This document shows positions 23,119 through 32,659 of a DNA stretch of 64,000 bases, piece after piece. Position numbers and translations under genes: made by a program. The number at the start of each line of letters is the position of its first letter. Position 1 is the first letter of the stretch. The notes beneath the pieces were generated by a model that did no database searches, was not told the DNA's origin, and saw nothing but the letters and a program-made list of their open reading frames with translations. The stretch lies in NCBI RefSeq assembly GCF_020520425.1, contig NC_079492.1, positions 106,489,157-106,553,156 of the forward strand, read 5' to 3'. This DNA is from Spinacia oleracea (Eukaryota > Streptophyta > Magnoliopsida > Caryophyllales > Amaranthaceae).

Positions 23119-25691
23119 TGTAACACCCCGACTTCTAAACATCATTAATTAGGTTAATTGTCTTTAATTAGCAGCGGAAACCCTAATTTAGTCGGAGCGT
23201 CACTTGCCGTATCTCCCTCGTGGGAAATACAAGGCGACATAACCTTTTTACATTTACTGACTACTGTTGAGTAACAGTAATTATACTTCACTTCGATTAA
23301 TCCTTTAAAAATTACATTGAAATCTAAGTAAACCTTAATAAATATTTCTAACACGTTTAAACATTAATTTGAAGATCTAACTCAAATCGTGAAATCACAC
23401 TTAGAGTTTAATTAATACATCCCTTTATTACTAATGACATAGTTATCTTTACTAAACATCGATCGTGAATTTGATGGTTGCATCCTCACTCTAAGGCATC
23501 CCATGATCTTCTTCATACCTAAAACAAAAGCAACATCGTGAGCCGAGGCCCAGTAACATACTACCCTAACAGCGTAAACTCATTTCAATTCATTTTATTT
23601 ACTTTGCAATCAGGGAGAATAGAACATAGTAAAACATTTTCATAAATGCAATAAAACATCATTTATAACTTGATACTTTGATAGTTCCCATTATCTTTCA
23701 TAAAACCTTCTTTTTACTTGGTAACTGACAAGTTAGTCTTGCGGGACGTCTCCCACCTTGCGATAGTCCTCAAGGAGCACTCTCCCTTGTTGGACATACG
23801 CCCGTACCTAAATAGTTTCTTTTTTTAGCTTGCGGTAACCCTCAAGGAGCACTCTCCCTTGTTGGGTGTCCCGCGGTACGGCGGTACGTGCACGACCTAG
23901 AAATAGTAACCCCACTAACTGCCAGAACCGGTTACACTTTTATTTATCATGTTTCGTATCTTATTCGTAACTCATCATTCTTATAAAATCATTCATAAGC
24001 ACATTTGAATATCATCATGCATAAAACACACTTTATAAATACATTTCATATCCCACAATCCAATAAAAACATATCATTATAAACACATTTCATAATCTCA
24101 TAAAACACATTTCATAAGGGGATCGTGGGTGTTAGCAATAGATGTTACCTCAACCGTAGTTTATACTTCCTGTTCGATGGATCGTTCTTCCTGAACTCCG
24201 AGTCCAATTTCTTTCAAAATATTAAATAATTGAATTAGTTATTAATATGGTAATAATTTAACTTAGAAATTTCGAATAACGAATTTTCTAAAAAAATAAA
24301 GTTAGAAATATATAAATTCATAGTTTTAATGAAAATATAATTAAACACCAATTTTAGTAATATATATAATTTATGGAAATTTCAATCGAAGTATATATAA
24401 ATTCTAAATCAATTACACAAGATTTATTTAATTATGTCCTTGATAAATTTAGTACGGTAATTTATTTTTCTTAAACTCGATAATCAAATTTATTTATTTC
24501 CTGAAAATAATAACAATTCATTAGTAAATAATTTATATCATAAAATTTATTAAAACATGAATATTAAGGAATTGAAAATCTGAAATTCATGTTTGTCTTA
24601 CCCAAAGCCCAATTGATTGGCCCAACTTAAATATGGAGGAGTAAAAGAGGTTACAATTTCAGAAACAAAGTTTCTGAAATTGAGGAGCAAGGGGAGCAGG
24701 GCACGAACGAAGCAGGGCACGACCAGGAGGAACACGGGGAGGAGGAAGAGAGGAGGGAGGCTGGGGGCTCAGCCTGGGCGGTGAAACCGCGCCGAGAGGC
24801 GGCGGTGATGGTGGTTTGAGGCGGCAGAAACATGCGAGGGAAGGGGGAGAGGGGCGCGAACAGGGGAGAAATCAGGGGAGGAGAGGGGTGATGGTGACCG
24901 GAGGTTTGGGCGGAGGTTCTGGGCGGACTGGGAGGCGGCGCAACAGGGAAGCGCCGGAGAGACGGTGGTGGTGGTGGTGGTGGTGTGATTGTGGTGGCTG
25001 CAGCAGGGGAACGAAAAGAGGGAGGCAGGGGAAGGGGGTTGCGAAACAGGGGAGGAGCAAGGGTGGTGTTTCTCGGTTGGTTCTGGGAGGAGGGTGAGGG
25101 GGTGATTGGTTTGGTGCGGGTGGCTGGGAATGATGGAGGCAGCAGGTGGTCGTGGTGGTAAACGGTGGTGGTTGATGGTGGTGGTTCGACAGAGGAGAGA
25201 AAAAGAAGTGGAATTGGTCTCTTGTTTTTGCAATTAGAAATTCTAAAATTGTTGAATTTGTAAAGGATTGAAGTGGAAGAAGCAAACTTGATTTTTGTTT
25301 TGAATGGAGACTGAAATGAGGGAAGAAGGAAGGAAGGAAATTTCCTCCTTACTTTGTACGTGGGGAGCAAGGAAGAGAAGAAAGGAAATGGAATCTTGGT
25401 ACTCCAAGGGCATTTTCGTAATTTCACACGGTTGACTAAAATTCAGAAATTCTGTTTCTATTTTCGGAAATTACTAAAAATAGAAATGTTTAATTAAAAC
25501 AAAGTCTCGTGAAATATATCGTTAACGAAAAATAAATAAATTTTCGTTTATAAATTTATCGTTTAAAATAAATCGTAAAAACGTTTAAAATAACGAAAAT
25601 TTTAAATTATTTCTAATAATTAAAACGAAATTACGTTAATAAAATATTATTAATTTTAATAAATCGAGTTTAAAAATTTCGGGGTATTACA
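23119..25691 (-). repeat. 5' LTR of the gag-only Gypsy element
   Basis: 2573 bp, near-identical to 18300-20840. It carries an extra segment of about 38 bp at 24650-24687, absent from the other LTR, built around a 13-bp perfect hairpin; and it lacks 6 bp of a GGTGCG duplication near 25115. Confidence 0.92.
24654..24682. other. Perfect hairpin present in only one LTR
   Basis: The arm caatttcagaaac (24654-24666), loop aaa, and complementary arm gtttctgaaattg (24670-24682) pair over 13 of 13 bases. The sister LTR lacks it and the adjoining bases (junction near 19811), with short gag repeats at the breakpoint. Confidence 0.85.
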
Positions 25692-26035
25692 CATTCAGTT
25701 CACTTGATCTCACTGAATTATTAATTTGTTAATTAATACTGAACCGCATTTATTAGACTTAGCATTAAATGCATACTTGGACCAAGAGCATTATTTCCTT
25801 CATTCGCATGGCTGGCATGACAGCGGAGCAGAGGGTTCGGCTCTTCCTTCTAGCCTTGGTAGGTCGAGTACTCGCCCCTGGCAAGAATAGCTGCATACTG
25901 GTGGGATTTTTGGGGTCCTTGGGCGACTTGAGGGTTGTTTCGGGCCTTAACTTGGGTGGCTTAGCATATGGCTACCTCTTGTACGAGATGAAGAACGTTT
26001 CACGGACTATACCCATGAGAGTTCGGCGAGCATAA

Positions 26036-26799
26036 CTGCCTTATGGAGAGTGCTGGAGGTATTTGGGACTCCTTGTATTTTGTACTTGTATGTTGTATGT
26101 TGTATTTCATATGCATAAGACTGACTGACGTCTCGTTTGCTCTGCCTCCCTCCCACCACCACTGAACCACCTCCCCCCACCACTGACCATGTCCCCCTCC
26201 CCCACTACTGACCTCGTCCCCATGCATCAACCAATGCCCTCCCACCACCACCGAATCACCTCCACCAACTCAACCTCCTCAAGCACAAGAACAAATCCAA
26301 ATAAACCATTTTCGCACAAACCAAGGATCGGCAAAGCAAAAACATATAAAATAAGGGTGTAATTTAACTAAATTATGCAATTACACCATATCTAGGAACA
26401 TCAACCACCAAATATGGAGAGAATTGCGTGGTGAGTGAAGAGAATTGAGTGCCTCGTCGCCGGTGAAGAAGGAGCAGAGGAGGCGTGCAGCGAGGCCGGT
26501 GAAGAAGGACGTAGAGGAGGCTGCAGCGAGGCCGGTGAAGAAGAACGACTGAAGTCTGGAGGCCAGCGAAGACTGACTGCGAAGAACGACCGGAGTTTGG
26601 AGGAGAGGAGCCGGTGGCGATGGTGGCCGGTGATAGTGGCCGGAGGGGCTGACTGCGCACGAGAGAGAAGAAGCAAAGTACGTAATACGTACGTGAGTGA
26701 GCTGAGTGACTGCGAGAGAGAAGCTAGAATGAAGATTTTAGGTCTAAAGGATGCGCTTAACAAAATGGAGGGAAGAGTTTAATGTTTTAAATTTTTTTT
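26036..26799. other. Non-coding interval, partly low-complexity
   Basis: A CCACC-rich stretch lies at about 26145-26260 and a purine-rich GAAGAAGGA-type stretch at 26430-26610. No gene is recognised; the ORFs here have biased composition only. It may be interior of the CACTA element whose end lies at 26875. Confidence 0.4.
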
Positions 26800-26875
26800 T
26801 TTAACCATCAAAGGTGGCGCTTGTTATATAAGGGCAACCTTTGATGAGCTACCTATAAGGAATTTTCCTCTAGTG
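26800..26875 (-). mobile_element. CACTA (EnSpm) transposon terminus
   Basis: The minus strand begins CACTAGAGGAAAATTCC at 26875, followed by an inverted subterminal repeat (ATCAAAGGTTGCCCTT ... AAGCGCCACCTTTGAT), a structure typical of plant CACTA ends. The partner end was not found, so only one terminus is claimed. Confidence 0.55.
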
Positions 26876-27410
26876 ATATATTATTAATAAGTCGGGTTTG
26901 GTTCCGGTCAAGATTTCGCTGAAGATCGGATCGGATCGGATCATATCAGATCTGGTTTTCGGGTTAGATCGAGTTTTTCGGGATGGATCATATTTTTCGG
27001 GTTACTTCTCTTTAGATTTGGTGGTCACTATGAATTTAGATTTTACAGTTATTTTCGGTTCAAGTTAGTTCGGTTTTGGGTGAATACCAGTTCGGATACT
27101 TCGGTTCGGATATCGGGCCATTTCAATCAAATCACTTTTCGGTCGGTTTTGGGTCTATTTTTTGGTTTTATGGTTAATTTGTGCTCGTCGTGTAAGATAA
27201 ATTTTGGTTTATCAATTTGGGTCGGTTTTTCAACAATAGCTCCAAAGGCCTCGGGAAAATCTTAATTTTATGCAAATTATCATTATTATTTACTCTTCCC
27301 CTAATGAAAGAACCTTACTTTGATATATCGTTCAAACTTTATTACGTTGTTGCCCGTTGTTAATCGTAAGTTTGTAACTGTAACTGAACTTACGCAAAGG
27401 TCAGTAATTG
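26876..27410. other. Intergenic sequence
   Basis: TTCGG-rich sequence at 26895-27240 (many ttcgggtt and ttcggttt words), then AT-rich sequence. No gene seen. Confidence 0.5.
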
Positions 27411-27439
27411 CAATCTCACTTACATGGACCTGGTCCACG

Positions 27440-27767
27440 CTATAATCAGCGTGGACCAGGGTGTTTTTGTAAATTAACATGAATCGGGTAATCGGCGTCT
27501 TCTATTATAGAAACTATAGGTTCTGTAAAGTAATTATATCTTCTGAATAATAACTATGAAAAAATAATAATTAAATAGTCATTTCGATAAGAATAATTAT
27601 TCTATCCAAAGAGTAACTATATCATATAGAAATGTAATTTTAACTGTAAAACAATTACTATAAAAATAAGAATAATTATATATTCATTCTTACAGACAAA
27701 AAGAGTATATTATAGAAACTATAGGTTATGTAAAGTAACTATATTTTCAGAATAGTAACTATGGAAA

Positions 27768-27808
<41 letters not shown>
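27440..27808. repeat. Tandem repeat unit of about 200 bp, left part, with (AAT)n
   Basis: A unit with the words atagtcatttcgataagaat and ctatccaaagagtaact starts near 27579 and runs into an (AAT)n tract (about 27768-27808). The next copies are at about 31938 and 32141 (spacing about 203 bp). The RT element therefore lies inside the AAT tract between two units. Confidence 0.8.
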
Positions 27809-27811
<3 letters not shown>

Positions 27812-28019
27812 TGGGCGATTAGGGGATTAGGGCTTTTCTCAGGGCAGCAGTGTTCATCATTCCGGCGGGTTCACGGGCGGTCTCAGGCAGGTCGGCGGCG
27901 GGTTGCAGGTGCCTCGGGTTTTTCAGGCGGGTTGCAGGTGTCTCGGGTTCATTTCAGGCGAGTTCCAGTGCAGTTTCAGTCGGCAAGCAGTGCAGTTTCA
28001 ACGGTTTTTTGTCCAGTTT

Positions 28020-28290
28020 TTTGTCCAGTTTCAGGGTAGTTTCTGTGTTCGGTTTTCAGGCGAGGTTCGTTCGGTTTTCAGGCGTGTATTGCGGCCGTTT
28101 TTGGAGCGTTTTGCCGTGGGTTTTCAGGCGGTTCCACGTGGGTTTTCAAACGTTTTCCAGGCGGTGCTTGGTGTTTCTGGTCGACGGTTTCTGGTCTTCA
28201 GGCGGTGTTTCTGGCCGACGGTTTCTGGTCGACGGTTTCTGGTCTTCAGGCGGTGTTTCTGGTCGTCGGTTTCTGGAATTCAGTATCGGG
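28020..28290 (+). repeat. Tandem repeats in the 5' region of the RT element
   Basis: Variants of ggtttctggtcgacggtttctgg and ttcaggcggtgtttctgg recur between about 28165 and 28275, with more diverged gttttcaggcg units upstream. 5' tandem repeats of this kind often act as internal promoters in LINEs; that role is inferred. Confidence 0.7.
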
Positions 28291-28671
28291 AAGTCAGTTT
28301 CATTATTTCGTGAGTTCAATTTCCGGTCGTGCGTGGGTTATTCAATTCGTGAGTACAGTCAGTTCAGGTTCGAGAGTTCTTTTCAGGCATTTTGTTTGGT
28401 TTTTCGTGCGGCGTTGTATTTGTGTGATCTGGTTCGGTGTTTGGTGGGGTCTGGTGGGAGCTTGGTGTTTGGATTATTCTGGTGGTGTTCGAATCAGCAT
28501 TGTAGCGTTGCAGCTTCGTGGTGTTGCGGGGATCGAGTCACCGTTTTGGTGCAGTTTGCAGCGTGGTTATTCTGGCGAGAGTGGTGCAGTTTGCAGGGGT
28601 TTTGTGTTCTCCATTTCCTTTGGTTTTCTTATTTATTGAGGATAACCTTTCCACGGTTGAAGTGCTTTGAT

Positions 28672-31600
28672 ATGGCGGCTTCCGTGGAGAAGTTTCATTG
28701 CCCTTTTGTGGGTCTTAGCGGGTGCCAGGATGGAGGTGGGCGTGGTTTGGTGAGGAGTTCTCTGATCACTCACTTACGGGATCGTCATTGTTGCTCTGGT
28801 GTGCGGGATGTAACCCGTCATTCCCTTACTACCAATTTGCAGGTTTTTTCTACGGCTGAGGTGACCTTTCGTCGTATGGGTATTTGGCTATGTGGAGATT
28901 GTTTCAAGACACATACTCAACGTACTAGGTGTCGACATGGCAGTGGTTCTAGTACTGTTTTTGTGGACCCACCTGATTCTGGGGATGGTATTTTTCGTTT
29001 TATTCTCTATGGTATTCAAAAACCGCAAGCTCCTGCTTCCAAGCTGTCTTCTTCTGATGCGCCTCGAGAACATCATTTTTCTTTTGATGTTTCTCTTCTA
29101 GACACTTTATTGTCTAAGCGTTTGCGCTCTGTGAAATCCATCCCTCCCAGATGTCGTTTGGGTTTTTCGCGAGTTCTAAAAGGGGCGCTTGATAAGGTGA
29201 TTTGTAGACCTGATGACATCGCTTGTTCGGTTCAGTTGCTTGTGTTACCTCTTTGTGTCCTCACGACTTTTTCACCGCGAAGTAATCGTGAGTGTTCCTC
29301 TGGTGTTCGGCGGCGACGACAGGAAGAGTGTATCACCTCTGCTATTCGTTCTTGGGGTGAGCCTGGTGGTTCCGAGCAACTAGTCATAGACACATTGGCT
29401 AGTGTGTCTCCATTGGATGTTGACGAAGACCATGATTTGGCGGAGCGTAATATTAAGCAATGCAAGAGAAAGATTTCTGATGGTCACTACACTACTGCAG
29501 TTAGGGTTCTTTCTTCCTCGGGTCTTGCCCCTTACAATGATGCTACCCTTGCAGATTTGCGAGCAAAGCACCCTTCCGTTCCGGTCCCTACCTTACCGGA
29601 TATCCCTGTTGATCATCACCTTACTGCTTCCTCCGCTGTTGTTTTGGAGCAGATTAAGGGCTTTCCGCGTGGTACTTCGTGCGGTAGGGATGGCTTGCGT
29701 GCCCAACACCTTTTGGATTGCTTGGGTGGTGCTGCTGTAGCTGTTTCTGATGAGTTGGTGGATGCTATCACTCAGGTAGTTAATCTCTTTCTTGCTGGAA
29801 AGTGTCCTGCTGAGCTTGGAGGATACATTGCTAGTGCTCCTCTTACGCCACTTGTTAAGCCTGGTGGCGGTATTCGGCCTATTGCTGTGGGCACTATTTG
29901 GAGGCGCCTTGTTTCAAAGGTCGGGGCTGCTTTGGTTGGTCCGCGTTTAGGAGCCTACTTTGGAGGTATTCAGTTTGGAGTTGGGGTTCCAGCAGGTGGT
30001 GAGGCCATTCTCCATGCTGTCAATCGGTTGGTTGAGGCTCGTGGGGCCGATGTTGGCCTCTCTATGTTATTGGTGGATTTTCAGAATGCGTTCAATTTAG
30101 TTGATCGATCGGCTTTGTTGCGTGAGGTTCGGCTTCATTGTCCTGCTCTTTCGCGTTGGGTTGAATTCTGCTACTCTTCTCCAGCACGGCTGTATTATGG
30201 GGAGCATACCTTGTGGTCTTGTCAGGGTGTGCAGCAAGGGGATCCTCTCGGCCCTTTGCTTTTTTCTTTGGTTCTACATCCATTGGTGTGTTGCATCAGA
30301 GACTCATTTGATCTATCTCTTCAGGCTTGGTACTTGGACGATGGCACTATCGTTGGTGACACTTTGGTGGTTGGACAGGTCTTGGAGTTGATTTTGGAGG
30401 AGGGTCCTCATTTAGGTCTCCATGTTAATGTTGAGAAGACGGAGGTTTTTTGGCCTTCGGAGGACCCACGCAGTCGTCTGGAGGGTGTCTTTCCTGCGGA
30501 TATTGCTCGTCCTGCGCTCGGTGTTAAGTTGCTTGGTGGCCCAGTCAGTACGGATTCTTCTTTTTGCAAGGAGTTGGTTTCGCAGCGTGTGTCGAAGACT
30601 GTTGTGTTGATGGATGCTGTAGCCAAGCTTAATGATCCCCAGTGTGAGTTGTTGCTTCTTCGTGCGTGTACTGGAGTTTCTAAACTCTACTTTGCTATGC
30701 GCACTTGTCCGCCTCATCTTTTCGAAGCGGCCCAATTATCTTTTGATGTGGCTCTGTGGGCTTCTTTAGAGCGCATCGTGACTGCTTCGGGACCTGGGTT
30801 CGGTGACTGGCAATGGCGCCTTGCCACCTTGCCTTATTCTTATGGAGGATTGGGTGTTTATTCAGCTGGTGATGTTCGGCATTATGCTTTTCTTGCATCT
30901 CGTTTGCAGTCTTCTGCTTTGCAGGATTCGCTTCTTCGGCTTTCAGGTGTTGATGGACCGGGACCGGCCTTTGATGATGCTCTTGGTCTTTTCAATAGGA
31001 CCGTGGAGTCCGACCTTATGCGTAGCCCTAGTGAGATCGCTGCCCCCACACTCATGAAGAAATTGGCAGACATATATTTCACGAAGGTTACTGCTGATGC
31101 GGAATCCGCCTACTCCTTATCTTCACGTCTTGTTGCCCTATGGAAATCGCAGCAGGGGGATCACTCCTCGGCTTGGTTGCGGGCAGTCCCCATCTCGGGT
31201 TTAGGCCAGACTATGAACGGTAAGACTTATCGTTCGGTTCTTTGCTATCGGTTGGGTATTCCGTTGTTCTCTGATTCGACGCCGTGTTCTGCTTGCTCTC
31301 GGGTTTTCGACGGGGACATTTATGGGGATCATGCCGTGTCTTGTGCTGGGATTGTGGGTATCAAACATCGACATAATGTTGTTCGTGATACCCTTTTGGA
31401 TATTTGCTATCGGTCGGGGATTTCTGCTCGCAAGGAGGTTGATGTTGGGCTGACTAGTGAGAGTGATGGAGCTCTTCGTCCTGCAGATATTTTGCTTTAC
31501 TCATGGGATGGCGGTCTAGATGTGTGTGTTGACTTGACTGGGTCTTCCCCTATGACGCAATCGGGGTTGTCAGGCTTCGTTCCGGGTCGGGTTGTGGCGG

Positions 31601-31857
31601 TTGCAGCGCAACGGAAGCAGGATAAGTATGCGGCACGTTGTAGGGCTTTGGGTTACGGTTTCTTTCCTTTTTCCTTCTCTTCTTTTGGGGAATTAGAGAA
31701 AGGGGCTGTTTCTTTGCTGAAGCGGGTCCAGACGTACTCCAGGGCTCAGGACATTGGGGCGCGGGCAGCTGCCCACATTTTCAGCAGGATCGGGTTCGCC
31801 ATAGCTAGAGGAGTGGGGGCCCAGATTGTATCTCGGCTCCCCTCCAACTTCTTGTAG
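28672..31857 (+). CDS. R2/R4-like LINE polyprotein: zinc finger, reverse transcriptase, CCHC and restriction-like nuclease motifs
   Basis: The ORF is 1061 aa from the first in-frame ATG; the frame is open further upstream but without Met. Residues 10-39 fit a C2H2-type finger (C10, C18, H34, H39), followed by CGDC. The RT core spans about 370-640: LVKPGGGIRPI, LLVDFQNAFN (Asp-containing motif A), GVQQGDPLGPLLF at 519-531, and the YLDD catalytic box at 554-557. The C-terminal part has C872-x2-C875-x11-H887-x3-C891 followed by RPAD (936-939) and a further Asp at 954, matching the CCHC plus PD-(D/E)XK arrangement of LINEs with a restriction-like endonuclease. No APE endonuclease or RNase H domain is seen. 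Such proteins nick target DNA and prime cDNA on it. No stop or frameshift. Land-plant LINEs are usually L1 or RTE with APE, so this architecture is unusual; the nuclease call rests on motifs only. Confidence 0.8.
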   Translation: MAASVEKFHCPFVGLSGCQDGGGRGLVRSSLITHLRDRHCCSGVRDVTRHSLTTNLQVFSTAEVTFRRMGIWLCGDCFKTHTQRTRCRHGSGSSTVFVDPPDSGDGIFRFILYGIQKPQAPASKLSSSDAPREHHFSFDVSLLDTLLSKRLRSVKSIPPRCRLGFSRVLKGALDKVICRPDDIACSVQLLVLPLCVLTTFSPRSNRECSSGVRRRRQEECITSAIRSWGEPGGSEQLVIDTLASVSPLDVDEDHDLAERNIKQCKRKISDGHYTTAVRVLSSSGLAPYNDATLADLRAKHPSVPVPTLPDIPVDHHLTASSAVVLEQIKGFPRGTSCGRDGLRAQHLLDCLGGAAVAVSDELVDAITQVVNLFLAGKCPAELGGYIASAPLTPLVKPGGGIRPIAVGTIWRRLVSKVGAALVGPRLGAYFGGIQFGVGVPAGGEAILHAVNRLVEARGADVGLSMLLVDFQNAFNLVDRSALLREVRLHCPALSRWVEFCYSSPARLYYGEHTLWSCQGVQQGDPLGPLLFSLVLHPLVCCIRDSFDLSLQAWYLDDGTIVGDTLVVGQVLELILEEGPHLGLHVNVEKTEVFWPSEDPRSRLEGVFPADIARPALGVKLLGGPVSTDSSFCKELVSQRVSKTVVLMDAVAKLNDPQCELLLLRACTGVSKLYFAMRTCPPHLFEAAQLSFDVALWASLERIVTASGPGFGDWQWRLATLPYSYGGLGVYSAGDVRHYAFLASRLQSSALQDSLLRLSGVDGPGPAFDDALGLFNRTVESDLMRSPSEIAAPTLMKKLADIYFTKVTADAESAYSLSSRLVALWKSQQGDHSSAWLRAVPISGLGQTMNGKTYRSVLCYRLGIPLFSDSTPCSACSRVFDGDIYGDHAVSCAGIVGIKHRHNVVRDTLLDICYRSGISARKEVDVGLTSESDGALRPADILLYSWDGGLDVCVDLTGSSPMTQSGLSGFVPGRVVAVAAQRKQDKYAARCRALGYGFFPFSFSSFGELEKGAVSLLKRVQTYSRAQDIGARAAAHIFSRIGFAIARGVGAQIVSRLPSNFL

Positions 31858-31907
31858 TTCACTTGTTCTTTGTAGCTTGTTAAGCTTGTAACGTTTTGGT
31901 GTTTTCC

Positions 31908-31910
<3 letters not shown>

Positions 31911-31938
<28 letters not shown>

Positions 31939-32489
31939 TAGTCATTTCGATAAGAATAGTAATTCTATCCAAAGAGTAACCATATCATATAGAAAAGTAA
32001 TTTTAACTGTAAATCAATTACTTTAAAAATAAGAATAATTATATATTCATTTTTGTAGACAAAAATAGTAAATTATAGAAACTATAGGTTCTATAAATTA
32101 ACTATATCTTCAAAATGGTAACTATGAAAATAATAATAATATAGTCATTTCGATAAGAATAATTATTCTATCCAAAGAGTAACTATGTCATATTGAAAAG
32201 TAACTTTAGCTGTAGAAAAATTAATATATTATAAAATAAACAATATGATATATATATGCTTTAAAGGTCATATAGTAACTTTTACTATTATATAGTTACT
32301 ATTGTATATCACATAATTACTGAAATAAAAAAGAGTAACTATATCAAAAGTAACAGTAATTACAACTCCTGAACGGTAATAAAGAAAACATTAACTACTT
32401 GGTTAGTTGTTTTAGCTACGACATTCTAATTATTTACATCTATTAAATAAACCAGGTTAAGATCAAATATCTTTTGAACTAAAAAAATA
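31911..32489. repeat. AAT tract and about 200-bp tandem units of MULE-1, right part
   Basis: (AAT)n at 31911-31938, then two copies of the unit that begins atagtcatttcgataagaat (31938, 32141). Many tagtaactat words occur. Confidence 0.8.
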
Positions 32490-32657
32490 CTAATCGACAC
32501 GTCCACGTCTCTTTTTTCCACCAGCACTTCCTCTCCTTCCTCTACCACGTCCTTGGTTTTCATTGTTGTCAGGATTTTCTTCTTCTCTTGCTTTTGTTTT
32601 CTTTGCAAAATTTATTCTTTGCACGACTTCAATTATGGGTGCATCATCTTTGTATTT
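32490..32657 (-). pseudogene. Last exon of a lost MULE gene (basic RGRGR tail)
   Basis: On the minus strand an acceptor (attgattcag) at 32658-32660 opens a 55-codon frame ending in TAG. It reads KYKDDAPIIEVVQRINFAK, an acidic stretch, then GRGRGRRG and KKRRGRV. Basic Gly/Arg tails are common at the C-terminus of Mutator-type transposases. No SWIM finger or DDE domain exon is recognisable upstream (32658-34560), so the gene is a relic. Confidence 0.5.
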
Positions 32658-32659
32658 CT

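Larger units (their letters stand above)
18300..25691 (-). mobile_element. Gag-only Gypsy element (TR-GAG type), recent insertion
   Basis: Long LTRs at 18300-20840 and 23119-25691 flank a 2.3-kb interior that holds a complete gag but no pol. The 5-bp target duplication is cattc (18295-18299 and 25692-25696). The LTRs end in gggtattaca; the right one starts TGTAACACCCC while the left has TTTAACACCCC, a lost terminal G. PBS (23102-23115) and polypurine tract (20841-20853) are in the correct places for minus orientation. The LTR pair differs by only about a dozen substitutions plus two small indels over 2.5 kb, which indicates recent insertion. Elements with LTRs and gag only are known as TR-GAG and depend on partners for reverse transcriptase and integrase. 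Confidence 0.9.
12201..25802 (-). mobile_element. Long-leader Copia-like element, host of a nested Gypsy element
   Basis: The ends are tgttaggttatg at 12201 and ttatttccttca at 25802, with a 5-bp target duplication ttcgc on both sides (12196-12200, 25803-25807). The 3' LTR is truncated (12201-about 12977). The 5' LTR is 16984-18299 plus 25697-25802, about 1.42 kb, interrupted by the Gypsy element. The PBS lies at 16969-16982. The internal region 12978-16968 has no gag or pol ORF, so the element is non-autonomous or deleted. Its leader resembles that of the Copia element at 927-3494. Confidence 0.88.
11552..26035 (+). pseudogene. Plant mobile domain (PMD/MAIN-like) gene, split by a nested insertion
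   Basis: The plus-strand parts are 11552-11710, a probable 73-bp intron (11711-11783, gtatgc...cctag), 11784-12200, and 25808-26035 ending in TAA. The second part holds the typical PMD core FHMSWGEITI...GLPF; the third continues the domain (EQRVRLFLLAL...GLAYGYLLYEM). The reading phase is the same on both sides of the 13.6-kb insertion once one copy of the 5-bp target duplication is discounted. One in-frame TGA at 11976-11978, just before the core motif, breaks the frame. PMD proteins are nuclear factors in plants, and many copies travel inside transposons (family knowledge). Here the gene lies antisense to a Tat-type Gypsy element, so it is more likely that element's accessory ORF than a host gene. 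The first exon is the least certain part. Confidence 0.7.
27809..31910 (+). mobile_element. Non-LTR reverse-transcriptase element inserted in (AAT)n
   Basis: This GC-richer block of about 4.1 kb is bounded on both sides by AAT repeats belonging to MULE-1. It has a 5' region of about 0.86 kb without in-frame ATG, a single long ORF, and a 50-bp 3' tail ending in ttttcctat before the AAT tract. There is no poly(A) tail and no LTR. It appears full length. The flanking AAT repeats are either the target or the 3' terminal repeat of the element. Confidence 0.75.

Noticed and set aside
27850-28671. N-terminal 274 codons of the RT frame as part of the protein
   Set aside because: There is no ATG and the sequence is low-complexity tandem repeat; the first ATG at 28672 precedes the zinc finger. 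Kept as an open question in the findings.
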